From assembly GCF_907165205.1 (NCBI RefSeq), contig NC_058190.1:39916116-39980115 (forward strand): 64,000 nt of DNA, given 5' to 3'. Below the pieces are notes generated by a model. That model ran no database searches and was not told the origin of the DNA. It was given only the letters and a program-made list of their open reading frames with translations. The position numbers and the translations under genes are program-made. This DNA comes from Coccinella septempunctata. Its lineage: Eukaryota; Arthropoda; Insecta; Coleoptera; Coccinellidae. Positions 8,477 through 20,106 of this stretch are shown here, in pieces (the stretch's first letter is position 1; every line of letters begins with the position of its first letter).

Positions 8477-11448
8477 TGGGTGTAGCTTGTAGAACTTTTC
8501 TCGACAGTCTCATAAGGCCAGACACCGGATCTCTTCCAAAGTATTTGACCTGTATCTCCTGCCCAACTTTCAAATCTAGAGCTGTAGGATGGGCGACCTG
8601 AAACGTGAATAAAAGCAAAGATATACTTTCACCATACAAGCAGTAACAAATCTTATACAGGATATCCAACTAAGATTTTCAATAAAAAGTAAAAAAAGGT
8701 TATTGGACTAATATTTATGAACAGAATTTTGAACAGATTTGATTAATTTCTTTACAAAAACTTCTTTGCACATTCAAATGTGAAGAAATGAAATACATCC
8801 GTTACCTTTCTCTGATCGAGCTGTGAATTATGTAAAAGTGCAGGAGGCATTTCAGGGTATAACTTCACCATTACCCCAATATCCCTGATTTCAACTATCG
8901 TAGCTGGATAAATTCCACCAAATTCTAATTCTGGTGCTTTTTCTGTATTCAGAAGTTTCGTGATTATTTCTTTGGCCTCTTCCATCGCGCTTTCACTAGG
9001 CGCAAAAATTTCAAATTTGTTATCCTCTAAGTAATTCACCTGAAAAGAGTATTCTTGAATAAGATCAAAACTTATAGAAACTAAATATACTCATACCTGA
9101 ACACCTGTTTCTACAAACAATTTCTTCATGTTCACTCCTCCTACTCCAATTAATTTCGCTCTCTTATGTGGCTCAACCTCCATCTGTTCAGAAACAGGCC
9201 AATTCCCTTTTTTTTCTGATCTGAAATGAAAAGGAGAATCTCAATAAACACAACCCCTGCTTCATGTCAAACACATACCTTGGGGCAGCCATAGTGTCAT
9301 TCATAATTTGTAATATTTTCGTCTTAGCATCTGTAGCTTTTTGTATCGATTCCATAACAATTTTTAGAGGAAGGCCCGGTATTTTAATGTCAGCTTGAAG
9401 GGCAGTAATTCCTTTTTTTGTTCCAGCTATTTTGAAATCCATATCTCCCATGTAATCCTCAATACCCTAGAATGACTTAATACAGTTGAGATTCAGTATA
9501 TTCTTATCTTTTCAAAAGAATACTGCAGTAAAAAAAGATACTTACTAGTAAATCAGTGAGTAAGCGATAATCCTCAATTTCCTTATTATCTTTATTGTAC
9601 TTTGTCACTAATCCAATAGCTACACCAGCTGCAGGAGTCGTTACTGGTACTCCAGCATCCATAAGTGCTAAGCTTCCACCACAAACACTAGCCATGGAGC
9701 TAGATCCTGAAATCATATAGTCCTTCAATGAAGTTATTATCGATACACCCACAAGAAAATCATTGGTAATCTCAGTGAAATATTCAATTATTCTTACCAT
9801 TTGACTCAAGAACTTCAGAGGTGAGTCTGACAGTGAAAGGAAAATCATCTGGTAAAATTGGTGCAAGTCCTTTTTCAGCCAAAGCACCGTGTCCCATTTC
9901 CCTTCGTCCTATAGGTCCTACCCTTCCAACTTCATTGGTGGCAAATGGAGGAAATTCATAATGAAGAAAGAAATTTTTTTCCTTCACTCCGCTGAAAATA
10001 AGGGAACTCTAAGGAAAAACTTTGATACGAACAGCTGTTAATACCAAATATATTGATTATTGATAAGGTTGTGAATAAATATGTAACCTAAAAACAGTTT
10101 CAGAAGTTGATGTGAACATCAGTTATCTGAATCATATTTGTTTCAATACAACACTGGAAATATACTTACATGGTCTTACCTAGTTAACATTGATAGAGTA
10201 TCCAGTTTAAGAGCGCTATCTGAAGAATCAAGGGTAACTGTGCAAAATACTTGTGTTTGTCCTCTTCTAAACATTGCACTTCCATGTAATGGTTTATATA
10301 AATCCACCTGACACTCAATTTTTCGTAATTCATCCAATTTTCTACCATCACACCTGATATCAGTTTTGAATATCAAGTCACGAAACATTTTCTTGACTAT
10401 TAGATTATTATATGCATCCCCTATTAAAGAAGGATCAAGATCAGGAAAATTGACCTTGACTTTCTCCAGAACGTCCTGCCTGATCTCTGTTAGAGCTACA
10501 TCTCTTTGTAGTTTATCTAAAGAAAAATTTTGTAACACTTCTTTTACTCTCATTTCTGATAATGACTGAAGAGCTTCTACAACTTCTTCAGATACTCCTG
10601 GCTTTGCTTCTAACTCTCTTTTAGGTTTACCATATTGTTTTTGCAGCTTCTCAATAGAATTAACAACATGCTGGGCTTCTTTAGTACCAGTCTTTATAGC
10701 TTTTAATAAATCCTGCATCAAAATATTGTTTGCATTGCCTTCTAACATTACCACTAAATTCCTCTTTGTAGCAGATACAATCAAATTTAAATCAGAATGT
10801 TGTAACTGTTTTCTCGTAGGATTAACTAATATCTCATTATCTAAAAAACCTAACCTAACAGCCCCGATAGGCCCATTCCAAGGTATGTCACTTATAGCCA
10901 GTGCAGCTGAAGCAGCATTAATTGACAGAATATCAGGGTTATTCACTCCATCAATTGCAAGCATATTGCAAATGATTTGTGTTTCACAATTAAAATTTTC
11001 AGGAAACAGTGGCCTCAAACTCCTATCTATGAGCCTTGAGGTTAATATTTCTTTTTCAGAAGGTCCTAATTCTCTGCGAAAAAAGTTTGTTGGTATTCTT
11101 CCAGCAGCAGCAGACTTTTGTCGGTAATCTACGACTAGTGGAAGAAAATTACTTTGAGATGGTTTGGATTTGGACACTGCCGTTACCATCACTGATGTAT
11201 CACCAAGAGTGGCAACAGCACAACCGTCTGCTAATCTAGCATATTGACCAGTTGAAATTCTTATATTTTTTCTGAAAATCAGAACGATTACTCACTCAAT
11301 TATAGGAAATATCATTTCACACAAACCCGTTCGAAAAAGAGACATCAACTTCTGCCGAAGATGAACTGCCAGCAAAGAAACGAAAGGAATTACTATCTTT
11401 AGTGATTCGAAGGATATTAGTATGTCGTCTGAATTTTCTGAGAAACAT
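8472..11448 (-). CDS. PNPT1: Polyribonucleotide nucleotidyltransferase 1, mitochondrial (PNPase)
   Basis: This is a 3'-5' phosphorolytic exoribonuclease acting in mitochondrial RNA decay and import. Eight exons join in frame: 11448-11337 is corrected by phase to 11448-11327, then 11271-10180, 9991-9798, 9706-9546, 9466-9279, 9220-9097, 9039-8806 and 8597-8472, giving 746 aa (human 783). The first exon encodes an Arg/Ser/Phe-rich presequence (MFLRKFRRHTN...) that fits mitochondrial import. Next come the first RNase PH core (ADGCAVATLGDTSVMVTAV), the all-alpha linker and the second core. The second core has GRREMGHGALAEKGL near residue 433 and GDMDFK at 530-535, which holds the catalytic aspartates. 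A KH domain (IGVGGVNMKKL, about 610-620) and an S1 domain (about 640-735) follow. The KH loop GVGG replaces the more usual GPGG. It is divergent from BPNT1. The poly(A) signal overlaps the stop. Confidence 0.95.
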
Positions 11449-12049
11449 TTCAAATTTCTATTGAATTAGTGTAAAGATAATTGATTTTGTAAATTTCGGG
11501 AAAATTATGTTCAATCATAACCTAAAAATCTAAAAGTAACGAAAAACGAAAGTTTGCGAAACTATTCAGTGTCAACAACCTCTAAAAATACCAAATTCGT
11601 GATTTTCAGGTTGGCAACACTGGAATCATCACCATCACCAATAACAATGACACCAACCTTTTTATCCGCTGATGGGTGATCGCTATAATCAAAATCAAAG
11701 CAAAGAGTTGTTACTCTTTGATCAAACATTCTGATTTTTTTTGCTGATAACAGAGACTGCTCTCTGCTGATATGCTGATATGGAGACATTCGAACAATGA
11801 GGAAAAAAATGTGAATTTCCTCAAACAGTTCCGTCTTTATCAGCGTAGGAAAATTCAAAAATTAAGTTATTAATTTTATTTATCTTCAGGTACGTTTCGA
11901 TATACGTAGTCGTTTAATCAAATTTTAAATATTTATCTTTGCAATTAAAAGATCAAGGACTTCTAGATTACATAAATTAAGTGAATCAATAGAATATTTC
12001 TCATTACAATTACTTATTGAGATTTCGGTAATTTCTTTTCAGGCTCCAA
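11449..12049. promoter_or_regulatory. Divergent PNPT1/BPNT1 intergenic region
   Basis: This 600-bp region separates two divergently oriented start codons. A good splice acceptor (atttcttttcag) ends at 12042, eight bases before the BPNT1 ATG. BPNT1 therefore has a 5' untranslated exon somewhere in this region, and the shared promoter is probably within about 11450-11900. No TATA box or other element is called. Confidence 0.5.
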
Positions 12050-14069
12050 ATGGCACAAAGTCATCCTCTAATATTACGATTGCTTGCCTCTTCCGCTGTA
12101 GCAGCTGGAAGAGCTGGTAAAATTATTAGGGATATTATGAGCAGAGGTGAACTAGGAATTGTTGAAAAAGTAGGGTGGTAAAATTTTCCAATTTGACTAA
12201 ACAACTTTAAAATCATTTCTTTTTTCAAGGGAAAAAATGACTTACAAACAGAAGCTGATCGTTCAGCTCAAAGATGTATAATAGCATCATTATCACAACA
12301 ATTTCCAAGTTTAACAATAATTGGTGAAGAAGAGCCAAGTCATTGTGAGGTAAAAGGGGTATCATTTTTCTCTAACATTTATGAGAGAGAATATAATTTT
12401 AGGTGCCTAGTGATTGGATTGTGACTGATCTTGATCAGGAAATATTGTCCAAGAGGTGCCCGAATGAATATTTGGAAGTTTCTGATAAAGATGTCGTTGT
12501 TTGGGTTGATCCCCTAGATGGGACATCTGAATATGCACAGGTAAAAATTTTAATCATGTTTTGATAGGAATTTTATGCCTGATAGTTTACAAAGTTGTTT
12601 CAGAAGGAAACTTTCTCATTATTTTTTAGAAAAAACTAAGAGGACTGACTTCTTGTTATCATTTTTGTAATCTGGGACCCAAAATTGGTGAATACGATTT
12701 TTTTCACTTGCCTAGCACAGTTCTTTCAGTTCTAAATAATTACCAAAATAATTGAGTTTCTTATCTTAAGTTCAGACTCTCCGAAATAAGGCACTTCATG
12801 TTATTTGCAACATGAGGAATTGAGAATAATGCAGGTTTAGGATGAGTTACTAAGTATTTAAAGCGGAATCAAAAACATATTGTTTTTGGCTATTTTATTT
12901 ATAACTTCTATCTGGTTATATTGAAAATACTTGACATCCTCATTTTGTTTGTTTTATCCTTGGTAGGGTCTTTTGGACCATGTTACTGTCCTTGTTGGTG
13001 TGAGTGTTAAGGGTAAAGCAGTTGGGGGTGTTATTCATCAACCATACCATAATTACCAAATTCAGAAAGATACAAATGGACGAACTATCTGGGGATTAGT
13101 TGGTTTGGGTGTTGGAGGTTTCGAACCAGCTTCACCACCTTCAAACAAGTTCATAGTAACAACAACTAGGTCACATTCAGATGGAATTGTGCAGAAGGCA
13201 CTAGATGCACTTAATCCAGATGAAATTTTGAGAGTTGGAGGAGCAGGCCATAAGGTGAGAAAGAAGTATTTCGGGTCTTTGTTTGCAAGTTTCTGAAATT
13301 GGGAAGAAAAGGTTGCATTTCATTTTATCTACAAACAAAATAAAATCACAAAGCAAAATTTCTTTGGATGAAGTGGGTTTTTTTTAAGGTGAAAAATCCA
13401 TTCAAAATGGCTTTGCAAATTTCTCTGAAATCTTTACTTTACTACTGGTACTTAAGCATCATCTAAAACTATGGCGTATTCATGGGGAAATTTTTTGTCT
13501 GCGGTTATAAATCGAAATAAAATATTCTCTTTCACATGGTAGGAGAATTTTTTGGGTAGCTTCAAACCTATTCTTCCACTTATCCTTCAATTTATTCAGC
13601 TTCTACTTTTACTAATTTCCCTTATGTATTGGTATTCAATATCTCAAAGCTTTCATTTTTATCACATTACCAATGGAATCTTGCAAGGGTCTTTCAGCAT
13701 CTGTCATGTCTCTCTTCATCATTTGTAAAGAATCCATTTGAAACCATCCATAGTCATAGTCCATCTCAGAAGTCTCTTCGCCCCCTAGTTATTTCTCGAT
13801 AAATTTTTCAGGTTATGTTGCTCATCGAAGGCAAAGCTCATGCATACGTTTTCGCAAGTAAAGGTTGTAAAAAATGGGATACTTGCGCCCCTGAAGCCGT
13901 TTTGACTGCTTGTGGTGGAAAATTGACTAACATATTTGGAGAGAATTATGATTATAGTAAAGATGTCGAATATCCGAACAAGAAGGGGGTCTTTGCCACA
14001 GCTAAAGGTATCGATCACGGGAGTTTGGTGAAAAAAATTCCTGAAGAAGTGTTGAACGCTTTATCCTAA
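12050..14069 (+). CDS. BPNT1: 3'(2'),5'-bisphosphate nucleotidase 1
   Basis: This magnesium-dependent, lithium-sensitive phosphatase of the inositol monophosphatase superfamily converts PAP, the by-product of sulfation, to AMP. Five exons (12050-12169, 12230-12349, 12403-12540, 12967-13254, 13812-14069) join in phase 0 throughout and give 307 aa (human 308). The metal-binding signature is complete: IGEEEP at 71-76, DPLDGTSEY at 116-124, and a downstream WDTCAPEA with Asp245. The N-terminus (LASSAVAAGRAGKIIRDI, then GELGIVEK/GKNDLQTEAD) matches the family. The start codon follows an acceptor in the 5' UTR. It is convergent with the ligase-like pair downstream. Identification is firm. Confidence 0.95.
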
Positions 14070-14889
14070 ATGGAAAATTAATTTTTTATTGAAACCTATG
14101 CGAGTCTTAGAGTCCATTCAAGCATCTCGTGCAGACTTTTTCTGCAATATATTATTAAACATTCCACAAACTATCAGGCATTTGAAATTAAGCAACACTA
14201 TATAAGTTTGAGTGTCCTAAATATTTTCAGTTTGCTGTTCTATATGTATGAAAATATTAATTTCTCTTTCATTCTAATGAATTTGTTCATGTAATGAATG
14301 TAAAACTTATCCTTCAAAAATCACGCACAATAGATGTAAGAATATGAACTAAGAAAATCTTCTGTTGGCCAAAATACAAATTATTCATGTTCCACTTATT
14401 TATTGATTATAATTCCTGAACATTTCCTAATAAATAATAAAAATGGGTTTGGATGTATGAATGGGTAAGATAGTAGGTAGTTGTTTTTTTGCCAGGCATA
14501 TTCATCGTATTTGTTTAATGACTCCATAGCTGAGTGCTAGGACTAAAAAGCCTGGAAATTTCTTATACATACATATTCATCTATTGTTCACTAATCGTTA
14601 TCTTAATTATTGATCTACAACACAGAATATATTTCAGTTTATGCTGAAAAAAGCGAAGACAAAGGAAACAAAAAATCATTTGAAATGAGAAAATTCATTC
14701 GAGAAAACACTTTTTATTGTATTATATTATGGATTATTGTTCCAATCGTGCACAGCTTCTCGAAACTCTTCCTTGTATAACCTTGTTCAATTATTTTCTC
14801 ACAAATTGGATCACATATAAAAGTCATATTTTCATCATACAAAAGCACGTTAGCTGCTACTTAGATTAATAATGAATCAAATTTTAATG
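14070..14889. other. Intergenic region between BPNT1 and ligase-like gene A
   Basis: This is AT-rich 3' UTR and spacer of two convergent genes. Plus-strand AATAAATAATAAAA at about 14428-14442 is a candidate distal poly(A) signal for BPNT1. No other feature is seen. Confidence 0.5.
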
Positions 14890-17800
14890 TCATGAGATTT
14901 TTCTCGAAATTTCTTGTGCCAAAATTCGTAGTTTTCTCCTTAAAATTTTTCCACTCGCAGTTTTTGGTATTTCATCGACGAATATAACGCCTCCTCTCAG
15001 CCACTTCTGTTGAGATAGGCTCCCTGAAAGTGTCATGGTTAACCTTCTTCCAAAATGTGTATCATTCGAAATCAGGATGAAGTATGGAACCAAGTAAATG
15101 TTAGAATGAAAAGGGCGATATTTATGAAACTTTTCAGGCATATATGCAATATACACAGTGCAATTATAATTGGAAGGAACCAACATAAAACTTTTCAATA
15201 AATTTGGCACTCAATCATATTATAAGTGTGTATAGGGAACAGTTATATCTGTTTCCACTAAGCTTTGTATGTACAAATTCAAACTAAAGTGTTTCAAAAT
15301 CTGCAAAAATACACTGGAAAGCACAGGAATAACAAGAAATATGGCATTAGATGCGTTATGTACCAATGAACTTGCCTGCTTAGTTTCATAAGTATTCCGC
15401 TTTTAGTTTTAAAGATTTGAAGCTACTTCATCTCAACCTTGTATACAGTATTATGTAGGAAGTAACAAATTACGTACTTTTTACATAATCTTGTACTTCA
15501 GTTTCTCTCAATGATGATCCGTCTTTTTTTACTACGAACGCAACAGGTAGTTCACCAGATCTTTCATTGGGGATGCCGACAACTCCACAATCTTGAATAT
15601 CCTTGTGTGATAACAGAAGAGCTTCCAATTCTGCTGGAGCAACCTAGTAAATTAAATATAAAACTTATTCTCAAAATCCTTTACACTATCTTTCTCTGAT
15701 ATATAAGTACCTCACGAATTTCAACCGTGTCTATCCCGTAGAATCGAAAGAAGGATAGTGTAAAAAATATTCAAGTTATGAACGGTGAATGCCAAAAATC
15801 AAGAATATGAGAAAAATTGTTTTTTTAAAGGTACACTTATATTCAAATGCACAAGGAAGATAATTTCATTCATGGTTATCCAGAAATTAAGAGTTTGAGT
15901 AAAAGCGTCATTTTTTAATATCCAGGAAAAATATCTTCCCTTTTCGAGTGCATTCAATTGTAAGCGTGGCTTTTAATAAAAATAAAAGTTTTTTTAATAT
16001 TAATATAAGAGCAGGTATACTCGTAGACCAATCTATGAGTATATTTTTTGTCCTGAGCTGTATGACAATGAAAAAACAGAAATCTCGAACTAAACTAACC
16101 TGGAATCCGTTGTACTTTATCAACTCCTTTATACGGTCAGTTATATAAAAATTATACTCGTTGTCGTAATATCCAACGTCTCCTGTTAAGAACCAGCCAT
16201 CATCGGTGAAAGTTTCTTTTGTAGCTTCTGGGTTGTTGTAGTAACCTTTCATCACCGTCTCCCCCTTTATGCACACTTCTCCACTTTCATATGGACCCAA
16301 AAACTCGCCGGTGTCTATATCCCTAATGGCAAATTTCATGTAAGGGGTAACTTTTCCTGAAGAACCTGGTTTCCATTTTTCCTCCTTCCTGTCACTGAAC
16401 ACCACTGCGAAAGTCGTTTCAGTCAGTCCGTATGCTTGTCTTATCAGATTTAAATTCAGCCTGAAAAAGTATGTTTTGGAATACAGAGAGGATAAACTGC
16501 AATGTAATTATTCTAGGAAAAAAGGTTTCTCCTGACCTCTTCTTGATCTCTCTTTCTGTTGATTCCTTCAAAGGTGCAGCAGCAGATATTATTTCTTTGA
16601 TGGAAGATAAGTTATATTCTTCCACCAATTCGCTTTTTGATAGAAAAACTACCAATGGAGGTACCACGAACAACCTCTTGACTTTATAGGTTTCGACAGC
16701 CTTCAAGAATGTTTGCACTTCGAATTCCTTGAAAACAACCACGGACCCATAAATCATCAAGCCTGTTATAGTGGTACATAATCCATACGCGTGAAAAAAT
16801 GGAGCTACGCACAAGGTAACACTCTCTTGATCGTGTATTCTAGGATCTCTGGAAAAGTATAAAAACCATATTCATCCAAATGTTCCAGAGGAACATAAAA
16901 TTGATTATAATGATTTTACAGTTCACAATTTTCGTTTATCATTATTATATGTATAATTTTTTCATTTGACTTACTTGAAATGTACATATAAGGTGTTCAT
17001 ATTATTATGGGTCAACATAACCCCTTTAGGCAATCCAGTTGTACCGGAAGAGTTCATAATAAACGCTACATGTTCCCTTATGTCCACTTGCGTTGTAGCT
17101 ATAGTGGTGGTCCAAGCTCCATCCAAACTTTCTTCTATAAAATCTTTCAAACACATAGCTTTACTTGTACTATCACCCGAGTCAATAACGATGATTTTTT
17201 CAATAAATATCAATTTCTTCTTTAACTCGTAGAACTTTTCAACTAAGGCTTCGGAGCAAAAGACAACTTTCGGTTTGGAAATGCCCAAGTTACCCTCAAG
17301 TTCTTCAATAGTATAATCGAAATTAATTAAAGCTACGGTTGCCCCGATGTACATGGCAGATATAACTGGAAAAAAATACTGCAGATTATTTTCACTGCAA
17401 ATGGCAATGACGGTATTCTCAGCATATCCATTGATTCGCAAAGCTTCTCCTAATGAACAGGTCTGCATGATGAGCTCATAGTACGTCACCTTCCTCTTAG
17501 AATATCCATCGTACTGAAAACGCAAAAAAAAAAAATCGGTTGGAGCAATCATCCACAACAAAAGAAGAATTGAAGGTGTTTTTATCAACGAGCGATGCAA
17601 GAGGTGACCTTTGACCTAGTCCGAAAATATCGTAGGTCAAATATAGTACTTTTCTGTGATATGGGGTGTTAAAAATGGGAACTTTTTTCGCCTTTTTGTT
17701 AATAAAACAAGAGGAAGGCAAGAAATATTTCATTGAAAGGTTTCAGGGAATAATTTGCATTTGCAATTCTATTAGCATAACGAAATATCCTGTTGCTCTT

Positions 17801-18068
17801 TTAATTTTATCAATGAAAAAGTGAGGAAATTCCCATTTTTGTCACCCCATATCTCAAAGGAAGGCTGCATATTTGGCTCCAATGAAGCCGCAAAGTTTTT
17901 ATTAAAGATAGAATACCCTTCAATAATATGGACCAGAGTTTTACTCACCAGAGCTACATCATCCTCTTCATGTTTCAAGAAATTCCGGTAAATCACTTCA
18001 CCAAAAGACTCCTTTGGCAAGGGCACCATTGGAGATAATCCTTCAATAACATATTTCCTATCGCCCAT
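14890..18068 (-). CDS. Acyl-CoA synthetase, luciferase/4-coumarate-CoA-ligase-like (copy A)
   Basis: This is an ANL-superfamily adenylating enzyme that activates a carboxylic acid as acyl-AMP and passes it to CoA. Six exons (18068-17949, 17513-16975, 16848-16537, 16460-16100, 15643-15478, 15023-14890) give 543 aa, close to insect luciferases and 4CL-like proteins (about 550). Motifs: SSGTTGLPKG at about 195-204 (phosphate loop), FFHAYGL at 236-242, YGLTETT at 334-340, TGD at 416-418, the hinge segment ITDRIKELIKYNGFQ, and PKTASGKILRR with the A10 lysine near 525. The C-terminus ends RKIS, not an SKL-type peroxisome signal, unlike firefly luciferase. The substrate cannot be told, and bioluminescence is not implied. 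Copy B, with the same exon lengths, lies 2 kb upstream on the same strand. Confidence 0.9.
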
Positions 18069-20106
18069 ATTTTCACCCTTCTGCTCTTTCTAAAAAAGAT
18101 GATCAAAATGATATTTTGAGAAATCAAAATATTAAATATGCTCAGGAAATTCCGTATCTGTTCTTATCAAGATGGGAGTTGTGTTGCTCTGACGAGAACA
18201 AATAAGGTCGAAACCATGGTCAGGATCTACTTCTTCCTCTAACTTAAGGATTAGTTCGATTTCGATCGTTTCATTCCACTTTATGTTACCTTTTAACTTA
18301 TTTGAATCCATGTGAATTCCGCCTCAATAATGAATAATTATAAAAGGATTGTTCACATCATAATTTTAAGGGATTGGTTGAGAAACTATTAATTTTATTT
18401 TCAACTAAGTATCTGTTTTATATTTTTCCAAATAATTTGCACAAAAATGAAGAATTTATACTTGCATTTGCTGCCAAGCAATCTTTGAAACACACTGGGT
18501 TTTAAACTTGAGATTTTGTTCGTTTTTTGGTTGATAAAACAAGAATTATGAGGAAGATATGATGAAGAAGTAGGTACAAAATTTGTATTTTAGCATCTTA
18601 CCTTTGATGGCTGAATTAGATATAATTTCTTGAGTCAATAAAGCGACCGCTTATTATGCGAAAGTAGATGAGATCTCAAATCACTAGAGCAACAAATTAC
18701 CCTGCTGAATTCACCTATTTCGAATCACAAATAGAACAATTTCACTAATGAAGTAATTATTGGTGCAGTTTTTTATATCGAAGTCTCGAAAACAAATTAA
18801 ATTTAATTATAAAATTGAGTTCATCTTGGGAAACGCTTCTGAATTAATTACTAATGAAAGTAAACCGTGGGACAAAAGGCGAATTCAAACGCAGAGAATA
18901 TCATGTAGCAGGTGATTTTTTGCTTCTAAAAAAATTACTCCACGACCCATGGAATCGGAGCATGTAGGTAGCTATGTATACAGGGTGTTTCCCGAACAAA
19001 AGGACAAACGAAAAATAGATTATATCGAGCTTATTTCAAAAGAACCCAATTTGGGTAACTCGTTGCCGATGTACAGGGTATCTTATTTTTTGGGCACTTT
19101 AGCGATGTATTTCCCTTATCTTTGAAGATTTTAACGATAGTGTGCTACTTTTTCATGAAATTCAAAATGGCGCAAGCAGAATTTTGATAGCCCTTTTGGT
19201 TTTCGAGATAGATAACTGAGATATGATGAGGGGTGCCTGAAAAGTGATACCTTTCAATTTCACCCTGTATCCCAAATTTCACCGAAATTTTGAAAGAAAT
19301 AAGGAAATTATGGAACAGATTAATGATTTAATTATTTCTGAATAAATTGTCTTTCTATGGGTAACTCAGTCCTGAAGCCACATTCCAAGATAACATTCAA
19401 CACACTTTTTTGCCATTTCAATGATATTGGTAATTGCCCGCCTTATAACTTCAGAATTTCTGTGAGCATCCAAAAGGAAAAGGAAAACGGATTTGAAATT
19501 TTCGGGAAATCTGGTAACTAGCTGTAGAGATTTGATTGAAGAATATTTTAGATGGTGCCTTTTTTCAGCTGGATAGGATCTGCATTTTTCAGAATAATTC
19601 GGAAATTAAACAAAATCTGTGTCAAGCATCGTTGGGTGGGTTCAGTATCTGAATGTGTGACCGCCTTTCTTATGAATTTGAACAAGCCCCCAAAAGCACC
19701 TTCGCGTCAGTAATTCGTATTTATAGTATTTATTTTATTGTTCACTACCTAGTGTTAACCCTCCCAATCATAATTCGTTTATTCACTACGTATAACGATA
19801 TAACTGTTCATACTTACCTTATAGATTTGAACGAAATGAATGAATAAATAAGATGTGACAGATGACCATTTAGCGAGTCACTATCTACCTCTTCGAATAT
19901 TCACTCTGTAGCATTGAATTAATTCAATCGCAATGCGAAAAACATAATTAAGTATTATGGTTACGCTTTTTATGTCTGTTTTTATATGTTTGGAATCTCA
20001 AAAAACATAAAAGTAACATAAAATTGCTTATACTTAGTTATTCGAGAATGTTTTCCGATGAATAATGTACACGCTTGTATTTTTAATAGTTCTTACAACG
20101 AATGAA
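18069..20106. other. Spacer between the two ligase-like genes
   Basis: No gene is recognised. It contains the promoter side of copy A, one ACAGGGTG-ended element at 18979-19272 and AT-rich sequence. Minus-strand AATAAA motifs downstream of copy B's stop are not distinctive. Confidence 0.5.
18979..19272. repeat. ACAGGGTG-terminated short element
   Basis: The segment starts TACAGGGTGTTTCCCG and ends TTCACCCTGTATCC, so the nine terminal bases are inverted repeats. It also has an internal ACAGGGT at about 19073. It has no coding capacity and resembles the non-autonomous elements common in insect intergenic DNA. The superfamily is unresolved. Confidence 0.5.

Noticed and set aside
10726..11127. 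Plus-strand open frame of 133 codons
   Set aside because: It lies opposite the largest PNPT1 exon and has no recognisable domain.
11562..11858. Minus-strand open frame of 98 codons between PNPT1 and BPNT1
   Set aside because: It lies in the divergent promoter/leader region and has no domain. PNPT1 already has a convincing start with a mitochondrial presequence.
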